64,000 bases of DNA. Origin: an uncultured Rhodospirillales bacterium (lineage in GTDB: Bacteria > Pseudomonadota > Alphaproteobacteria > Acetobacterales > Acetobacteraceae). Positions 58,506-64,000 of the stretch are shown piece after piece. The first letter of the stretch is position 1. Each line of letters starts with the position of its first letter. Both the position numbers and the translations under genes were made by a program. The stretch lies in assembly GCA_903865895.1 (NCBI GenBank), contig CAIPLM010000310.1:1-64000 (forward strand), read 5' to 3'. A model generated the notes under the pieces. It saw nothing but the letters and a program-made list of their open reading frames with translations. It made no database searches and was not told the DNA's origin.

Positions 58506-60129
58506 TCACTCGTTGCAACTTGTCGCGGCAGTCATCCCCGGCCGCTGCGAGGTCAATGATGAATGTGGCTAACTCGGCATCATCGCGCAACAGACTTGGC
58601 GGCACCGGCTGAGGCTGGCACTGAAGCAGCGCCGCTGGCACCTGTCGCCGGACCGCTACCAGCACCGGAGGACTAGTGAAGTGGTTCCCGCCGATCACTC
58701 CACCACCCAGGACGATGCCGATCAGCAGAACCAGCGGCGCGGCGTAGGAGGCGAGGGTGCGCAGCGCCACCGCGCGACGGCGGCCGAGATAGGTCGCGAC
58801 GGCGCGGGCGACGAAGTCGTGCGAGAGTTCCCACACGCTCTGCGTCGCCTCCAGCGGGCGCGCCAGCCCGGCCTCAGCGAGCGCGATCAGCACCGCGCGC
58901 ACCTCCGCCGGGCGCAGCTTCGCCTCCTTCGCCAGTTCCGCCTCCGGCCTGGCCCGCTTGGTGCCCTCCTCGGTCAGCAGCCCGGCCAGCACGCGCGGCG
59001 CCCAGGCACGAATGGCGGGATTGTCGACCGCCTGCGCGACATAGTCCCGCACCAGACGGTTGGCCTCCAGCGAGGTGACGACGCTGCCGCCCCGCGTGGT
59101 CAGCACATGACCGAGCACGTTCAGCGTGATCGGGCGCACCCGGCCCGGCGAATCATCGTATTCGGCGGCGCTTTTGACCAGACGATCCAGCGCCTCGTCC
59201 TTCAGGCCGAGTTTCGAGCCTTTGACGAAGCCGCGCGCCGCGACTTCATTGAAGCGGCCGACCTGGAAGAAGTTGATGCCCTGCATCAGCTTCGGCAGCC
59301 CGATGTCATCCATCCCGGTCTGGTAGTCGCTGCGTAGCACCAGCAGCAGCTTCAACCCGGCGAGCGGGCGCTGTCCGAGGTCGTTCACCAGCGTGGCGAA
59401 CCCTGCGTGACGCTCGGGGCTGCCGAGGATGATGAACTCCTCGAACTGGTCGAGCACAAGCAGCAGTTTGCCGCTGGCGTGTGCGACGGCGGCTTGCAGG
59501 GTTTCGCGAAGCGGGACCGATCCATCGGTTGCGCCCAATACTGTGCGCAGCGCCGCATCGGCATCCGCACCGGCACGCACCGGGGAGATGACCCAGCCCT
59601 TTGCCAGCATGGCGGGGAGGACGAAGGCGTTGAGCAGCGAGCTTTTACCGGCGCCGGAATCGCCTGTCAGATAAAGCGGTGTGGCGTCGGCGTGGGTCAG
59701 CCAGCCGAGGGCGCGGACATGCGCCTGATCGGCGCGCGCGAAGGCTTTGCGATCCGCGTCCGTGGCGAGGTAGGGGGTGATGCGAAAATACCCTGTCGGA
59801 ACGGCGGCCGGCTTAATCGCGAGGTCCATCGCCGCCTTGCGGTTACGCGCCGCTCTCCATTCGTTGGCAAGCTGCAGCGCGATGACCAGCGCGGGCAGGC
59901 CGAACAGCAGGGTGTTGTGCAACCAGGGCCAAGGGAGCCCGAGACCAAAATATTGGAGTGCCAGATCGGCACCCCTGGTCGAGGCAAGAACCAGCATGAT
60001 GCTGGCGAGCAACACCGCCCACCGCCCGAGCAGCTTGCCGACGAAAGAACCGCGCACCGCCTTGACCGCCGCGGGGTCCATCCCCGGCATCCTCGGCAGC
60101 CCTCCACCCAGGGCGGTCTCGACGGCCAT
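58489..60129 (-). CDS. Membrane-anchored STAND-type NTPase with a spanin-like periplasmic tail
   Basis: A 546-residue protein of unknown function. Two membrane helices near the N-terminus (about 36-52 and 70-88) precede a cytoplasmic STAND-type NTPase: Walker A GDSGAGKS at 156-163, Walker B LLLVLDQFEE at 222-231, LLVLRSDY at 262-269 and the closing WELSHDFVARAV at 433-444. A third helix at about 458-480 would put residues 485-546 in the periplasm. That tail (VPAALLQCQPQPVPPSLL...LAAAGDDCRDKLQRVRG) resembles phage Rz1/o-spanin-like proteins in its Cys, Pro and DCRxKL pattern. STAND proteins act as sensors or switches, including in phage defence; a defence role here is inference. An LRR remnant follows in the next frame. 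Confidence 0.75.
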   Translation of the reverse strand: MAVETALGGGLPRMPGMDPAAVKAVRGSFVGKLLGRWAVLLASIMLVLASTRGADLALQYFGLGLPWPWLHNTLLFGLPALVIALQLANEWRAARNRKAAMDLAIKPAAVPTGYFRITPYLATDADRKAFARADQAHVRALGWLTHADATPLYLTGDSGAGKSSLLNAFVLPAMLAKGWVISPVRAGADADAALRTVLGATDGSVPLRETLQAAVAHASGKLLLVLDQFEEFIILGSPERHAGFATLVNDLGQRPLAGLKLLLVLRSDYQTGMDDIGLPKLMQGINFFQVGRFNEVAARGFVKGSKLGLKDEALDRLVKSAAEYDDSPGRVRPITLNVLGHVLTTRGGSVVTSLEANRLVRDYVAQAVDNPAIRAWAPRVLAGLLTEEGTKRARPEAELAKEAKLRPAEVRAVLIALAEAGLARPLEATQSVWELSHDFVARAVATYLGRRRAVALRTLASYAAPLVLLIGIVLGGGVIGGNHFTSPPVLVAVRRQVPAALLQCQPQPVPPSLLRDDAELATFIIDLAAAGDDCRDKLQRVRGLEE

Positions 60130-60259
60130 GCGTGCCCCCGCATCTATTTCGATGCCGCATACTATGCGGTGCTACGTGCGACGCAAGCCGGGCCGTTGTT
60201 GCTTGTATGCCACCCCTCCCACTGTCGGCCGCGTCGCTCCACAATCGCCTCCCCCCAAC

Positions 60260-61285
60260 TCAATCCACCACCACCGGCTTCCAAACCGCCGTCGCCAGCC
60301 GCAAAAAATTGCCGCCGACGATCCCGGCGATCGCTGCGTCGTCATAGCCCCGCGCCAGCAGCCCCTCCACGATCGCCGGCAACGCCTCTGGCGGCAGGAT
60401 CCCGATCCCCGCCCCCGTCGCATACTGCGCCTCCGGCCAGTAGAACCGCTCCCGCGCCCCCGCCCCCCCGATCATGTCATCGAGCGCGCCATGCTTCTCC
60501 AGCACGCTGTCGATCCCGAGCCCCACATGCCCGGCCCCCACCAGCCCGACCACATGGTCGATATGCTCCACCACATGCTCCGCCACCGCCCCACGGCGCC
60601 CCAGGAACGGCCCCACCCCGGTAATGCCGACCACCCCGCCCCCCGCCGCGCATTGCCGGATCAGTTCGTCGCTCACGTTGCGCTCATGGTCCCACACCGC
60701 CCGCGCGTTCGAATGCGAGAAAATCACCGGCGTCGCTGACCGCTCCATCAGCTCCCGCGCCGTCCGGGCCCCGCAATGCGACGCATCGACCACCATCCCC
60801 ACCCGGTTCATCTCCGCCAGCACCTCGCGCCCGAAGCCCGTCAGCCCCGTATCCGCGTCGTGGCACCCGCCCCCCGCCAGGTTGTTGCGATTATAGGCGA
60901 ACAGCATCTGCCGCACGCCGAGCTTGTAGAACACGTCGACCATCCCCGCATCGCCATTCAGCGCATTCGCCCCTTCGATGTCGAACCCGATCGCGATCTT
61001 CCCCTCGCTGCGCGCCCGCGCAATGTCCCCCACCCCGATCGCCGGCACCACCAACGCCCGATGCGCGCGCATCCAATGCCGATACGCCGACGCCGCCTCC
61101 AACGCCGTCGTCCACGGCTGGTAGTCGTAGCCGATATTCACCGACACATAGTCGATCCCCGCCGCCCGCCACCGCCCCAGCTCCTCCAGGTCCCCCGCCC
61201 GCTCGAACGGAAACCCCGCATGCGCATCCCACACCACCACGCGCGCCAGAATCTCCCGCGCCCGCGCCCCGAATTCCCCCGACAT
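60260..61285 (-). CDS. Membrane dipeptidase-family (M19) protein lacking one canonical metal ligand
   Basis: A 341-residue renal-dipeptidase-like amidohydrolase. Metal-site elements are the N-terminal WDAHAGFP (H22), Glu in IGFDIEGANAL, His in VVDASHCG and His in VIFSHSNARAVWDHERNVSDE. The second ligand of the canonical HxD is Gly24 here instead of Asp, so the dinuclear zinc site must differ. No signal peptide is visible. Members hydrolyse dipeptides, including D-amino-acid-containing ones. The gene runs toward the STAND gene, 131 bases away. Confidence 0.86.
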   Translation of the reverse strand: MSGEFGARAREILARVVVWDAHAGFPFERAGDLEELGRWRAAGIDYVSVNIGYDYQPWTTALEAASAYRHWMRAHRALVVPAIGVGDIARARSEGKIAIGFDIEGANALNGDAGMVDVFYKLGVRQMLFAYNRNNLAGGGCHDADTGLTGFGREVLAEMNRVGMVVDASHCGARTARELMERSATPVIFSHSNARAVWDHERNVSDELIRQCAAGGGVVGITGVGPFLGRRGAVAEHVVEHIDHVVGLVGAGHVGLGIDSVLEKHGALDDMIGGAGARERFYWPEAQYATGAGIGILPPEALPAIVEGLLARGYDDAAIAGIVGGNFLRLATAVWKPVVVD

Positions 61286-61417
61286 CCCAGCCCCCTTGCC
61301 AATCCCGCCACCAACCCTTCGCCGGCGGTTGAGCGCAGTCTTGTTTCATAGCGGAACGAGGTTCTTCGGTCGACGGACCCTGCGTTGCAGGGCCCGCCCG
61401 GGGCATTTGGCGATCAT

Positions 61418-61709
61418 CGACCTCTCTTGCTCCCGTGTCCTCCGCGACCGGTCCCGATGTTGCCGCGGGATTGCCGTGCGGCCGCATGTGTCCATGCATG
61501 CCTTCGATCGCCCGGTGCTCGTCGGCGTGCCTCTTGCGACGGTTGCTGATGCGCTGTGCACGCCGGTCTGGGTCTATGGCGGCACCATGCGGGCGCGGCT
61601 CAGAGGGTCTCAAGCTGTGCCAGCCGGGCGCGATCCGCGGGGGCATTATGTGTTGAGGGGGAATGATCATCGCGCCGTACTCAGCATCTTCGCCAATGGC
61701 AGCGCCTGA
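61418..61709 (+). pseudogene. Decayed partial duplicate of the 5' part of lysA
   Basis: The stretch aligns base for base over long runs with codons 1 to about 95 of intact lysA at 62566 (for example TGTCCTCCGCGACC, CATGCATGCCTTCGAT, GGCACCATGCGGGCGCGGCT in both). The start codon is lost, at least one single-base deletion near 61470 breaks the frame, and the PLP-binding lysine codon of GTG-AAG-GCG has become AGG. It ends in a TGA. Nothing after codon 95 is present. Confidence 0.88.
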
Positions 61710-61899
61710 GTGCGCTCGGCCGTAGTAAATAGAAAATACGCAGAAATACGTATGCGATGAGATTTTCCGAACAGGTTCCGACCGGAAATATTATATTTGA
61801 TGAAAATTTTTGGTGATTGTCTTGTTTCGCCGGAAGAGGTTGTGGAAAATGCCGATAGTTCGCTGATCCAAGCGAGCGCAATCATGAGGAAGGGGCTAA
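61710..61899. other. AT-rich gap of 190 bases upstream of the small secreted protein gene
   Basis: This stretch (for example AATATTATATTTGATG near 61788 and repeated A/T runs) is by far the most AT-rich in the window outside the palindromic elements. It probably holds the promoter of the small secreted protein gene and looks foreign to the surrounding GC-rich DNA. I see no gene in it. Confidence 0.5.
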
Positions 61900-62307
61900 A
61901 TGAAACACGTAACACGCATCCTGGGAGCCGCGGCTGTGATTCTCGCTAGCCTGCCGGGGCTTGCCCTCGCCGGCGAGAAGCAGATCTGCAACCAGTCTTC
62001 GTTGCCTATCACGGTCCAGTTGACCCCTCGCCTGGGCTCCAATCCCGGTGACGGCGACCTCGCGATCGTCGGTGCTTCGCTGGCAGCGAACTCCTGCACC
62101 TCCGTTATCTATAGCGGGTCCACCGATCCCTATCTGAATGATTTCAAGGTTCTCGTGCGCGTCGGCAAAAGTTTCGTCGCGCACGGCATGAGTGTCGGCA
62201 AGAACGATCGTTCGGGGCTCGTCGATCAGGCGCTCAACCTGAACAGCAAGGTCGACATCAACGTCAACACGAACGGTTATAGCATCGCTATGGCGTGGCA
62301 TAACTGA
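61900..62307 (+). CDS. Small secreted protein of unknown function (135 residues)
   Basis: The product has a clear signal peptide (HVTRILGAAAVILASLPG) with a likely cleavage site after ALA, leaving about 110 residues. The mature part has two Cys (QICN and NSCTS), is rich in Asn, Ser and Val, and looks like an all-beta domain. AGGAAGGG upstream of ATG 61900 is a good ribosome site. No family was recognised. It lies alone in an AT-rich island between the lysA fragment and lysA, which suggests arrival by transfer. Confidence 0.75.
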   Translation: MKHVTRILGAAAVILASLPGLALAGEKQICNQSSLPITVQLTPRLGSNPGDGDLAIVGASLAANSCTSVIYSGSTDPYLNDFKVLVRVGKSFVAHGMSVGKNDRSGLVDQALNLNSKVDINVNTNGYSIAMAWHN

Positions 62308-62565
62308 TACTCTGCGTGGCTCGGCGGGAGGTTTTCCGAAACTTTCTCGCCGTTACACGCAGTACAGTACGGCGTTTTTTGACGTCGTCCTCCCCCACCC
62401 GCAAAGTTGGGCGCGGCACACGGCATCTGGCGGGGTCGCTGCGTCCCATCCCAAGCCAGCGCCTCTGCCGTTCTGCCGGCCGCCGGAGGGGGGGGTCGTG
62501 TTTGCAGGTGTGGGCCACGCGGCAAATTGCTTGGCGCCGGGCCGGGGCGTGGCTACTCTCCCCCT

Positions 62566-63888
62566 ATGGCCTCCCTCGCTCCCCTGTCCTCCGCGACCGA
62601 TCCCGACGTTGCCGCGCTGATTGCCGCGCGGCCGCATCTGTCCATGCATGCCTTCGATGGCCTGGTGCTCGAGGGCGTGCCGCTCGCGGCGATTGCCGAT
62701 GCTCTGGGCACCCCCGTCTGGGTCTACGGCGCCGGCACCATGCGGGCGCGGCTGAAGGAACTGCAAGCGGCGCTCGCCGGTCTCGATGCGCATGTGCATT
62801 ACGCGGTGAAGGCGAATGACCATCTCGCCGTCCTCAGCGTTTTCGCGCGCGGTGGCGCCGGGGCCGATGTGGTGAGCGGCGGCGAGTTGCTGCGCGCCCG
62901 CAAGGCCGGCGTGGCGGCGGACCACATCGTCTTTTCCGGCGTGGGCAAGACCGAGGCCGAGATCCGGCTCGCGCTGGGGGAAGGCATCTTCCAGATCAAC
63001 GTCGAAAGCGCGGCCGAACTCGCGATGATTTCGCAGATCGCCACCGCCATGGGCCGCATGGCGCAGGTCGCGCTGCGGGTGAACCCCGATGTCGATGCCG
63101 GCACCCACGCCAAGATCACCACCGGCAAGGCCGAAAACAAGTTCGGCATTCCCTATGACGACGCGGCAGCGCTCTACGCCCACGCGGCCACCCTCCCCGG
63201 CGTGCAGCCGGTCGGCATCGCGCTGCACATCGGCAGCCAGATCCTCTCCACCGCGCCCTACCGCGCCGCCTTCGCCCGCGCCGCCGAGCTGATCCGTACG
63301 CTCCGCGCCAACGGCCAAACGGTCAGCCGGATGGATTGCGGCGGCGGCATCGGCATCGGCTACCAGGATGAGCCGGGCGCCTCCCCCGCCGCGCTGGCCG
63401 GCGCCATGCGCGCGGCATTCGGCGAAATGGGCCTGCAATTGATGGTGGAACCCGGCCGCTGGCTGGTCGGCCCGGCCGGCCTGCTGCTCGCCTCGGTGAT
63501 CCTCACCAAGGGCGACGAGCGCTTCGTGGTGATCGATGCCGCGATGAATGATCTCGTCCGCCCCGCGATGTATGAGGCCTGGCACGGCATCGTCCCGCTG
63601 GCCGCCGGCAACGCGGTGGGGGCCACCTCCCTGGTCGACGTCGTCGGCCCGATCTGCGAATCGAGCGACACCTTCGCCACCTCCCGCGCGCTGCCGCGCC
63701 TCCCCGCCGGGTCGCGCGTCGCGATCCTCGATGCCGGGGCCTATGGCGCGGTGATGAGCTCCACCTACAACGCCCGCGGCCTGCCGCCGATCGCCATGGT
63801 CGATGGCGATCGCTGGTCGGTGATCCGCCCGCGCCAGGATGTCGAGGCGATGTGGGCCAACGAGACCATCCCGGATTTCCTGCCGTGA
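62566..63888 (+). CDS. lysA: Diaminopimelate decarboxylase
   Basis: Last step of lysine synthesis: PLP-dependent decarboxylation of meso-diaminopimelate. The 440-residue product has the cofactor lysine K82 in VHYAVKANDH, ARGGAGADVVSGGEL, the phosphate-binding region with SRMDCGGGIGIGY, EPGRWLVGPAG, and the substrate-site GPICESSDTFA, with the Cys contributed across the dimer. ATG 62566 gives the normal family N-terminus; the frame is open upstream but the sequence is non-coding. Its TGA overlaps the GTG of the next gene. Confidence 0.96.
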   Translation: MASLAPLSSATDPDVAALIAARPHLSMHAFDGLVLEGVPLAAIADALGTPVWVYGAGTMRARLKELQAALAGLDAHVHYAVKANDHLAVLSVFARGGAGADVVSGGELLRARKAGVAADHIVFSGVGKTEAEIRLALGEGIFQINVESAAELAMISQIATAMGRMAQVALRVNPDVDAGTHAKITTGKAENKFGIPYDDAAALYAHAATLPGVQPVGIALHIGSQILSTAPYRAAFARAAELIRTLRANGQTVSRMDCGGGIGIGYQDEPGASPAALAGAMRAAFGEMGLQLMVEPGRWLVGPAGLLLASVILTKGDERFVVIDAAMNDLVRPAMYEAWHGIVPLAAGNAVGATSLVDVVGPICESSDTFATSRALPRLPAGSRVAILDAGAYGAVMSSTYNARGLPPIAMVDGDRWSVIRPRQDVEAMWANETIPDFLP

Positions 63889-64000
63889 CCAACAAGCCGC
63901 AGGCGCCGGACGAGACCGATGTCTTGTTCTACGTCCTGCGGCGCAAGCGCGCCCAGGCGCGACTGGCGATGCTGTACGAGCGGATATGGCCCGCACTCTG
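63885..64000 (+). CDS. TIGR02302/DUF4175-like membrane protein, N-terminal fragment (cut by window end)
   Basis: A frame starting at GTG 63885, overlapping the lysA stop (GTGA), with about 38 residues visible. RKRAQARLAMLYERIWPAL matches the start of the large TIGR02302-family proteins that follow lysA in many alphaproteobacteria, which begin with such an Arg-rich stretch before membrane helices. Identification rests on this short motif and on position. Confidence 0.6.
   Translation, partial: MTNKPQAPDETDVLFYVLRRKRAQARLAMLYERIWPAL

Overview
The window is GC-rich chromosomal DNA from an alphaproteobacterium, most likely of the Acetobacteraceae (Rhodospirillales). This rests on the mreBCD-mrdA-rodA cell-shape operon, the secA / peptidyl-prolyl isomerase / argJ block, lysA followed by a TIGR02302-type gene, a Hint-terminated beta-repeat surface protein, and paired A/T-tract palindromes of a kind I associate with this family. 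No tRNA, rRNA, CRISPR array or replication origin was seen. Most of the window is ordinary housekeeping and catabolic genes; the unusual material is concentrated at 1-640, 21.9-29.2 kb, 29.7-37.8 kb, 47-48.6 kb and 56.8-62.3 kb.

Layout. 1-640: the end of an IS256-family element that has cut a mannitol-dehydrogenase-family gene, leaving a remnant. 0.8-6.3 kb: the elongasome operon (MreB, MreC, MreD, PBP2, RodA). 6.4-9.6 kb: two tandem family-5 periplasmic binding proteins without permeases. 9.7-14.3 kb: exonuclease III, a fumarylacetoacetate-hydrolase-family protein, a DctA-type carrier, an enoyl-CoA hydratase and a threonine/serine dehydratase. 14.3-21.9 kb: an amine-oxidising flavoprotein divergent from a complete polyamine/opine-type ABC transporter that ends in a penicillin-acylase-family hydrolase, which looks like one import-and-degrade unit. 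21.9-29.2 kb: catabolic genes (FAH family, malate/lactate dehydrogenase, FadB-like bifunctional enzyme, a third orphan binding protein) separated by three copies of a MITE-like palindromic element, one of them split by a dead IS630-family insertion.

29.2-37.8 kb: glyoxalase I, then a translationally coupled GT61 glycosyltransferase and NDP-hexose 2,3-dehydratase, a NUDIX hydrolase and a large Hint-domain surface protein with a frameshift. 37.9-47 kb: HpcH/HpaI aldolase, UvrB, two tandem sulfotransferases, and a CoA-linked catabolic set (enoyl-CoA hydratase, class III CoA-transferase, TauD-like oxygenase, Bcr/CflA-type exporter). 47-50 kb: a glycosyltransferase of more AT-rich composition and a branched-chain-amino-acid-type binding protein. 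49.9-56.7 kb: SecA, divergent parvulin-type isomerase, ArgJ, an acetyltransferase-NUDIX fusion, and a CinA-type domain protein.

56.8-64 kb: a hypothetical gene carrying three in-frame copies of an intergenic palindrome, a repeat-rich gene-free stretch, a leucine-rich-repeat remnant directly behind a membrane-anchored STAND-type NTPase whose C-terminal tail looks like a phage outer-membrane spanin (the best candidate here for something undescribed), an M19 dipeptidase homologue lacking one canonical metal ligand, a decayed partial copy of lysA, a small secreted protein in an AT-rich island, intact lysA, and the start of a TIGR02302-like gene cut by the window edge.
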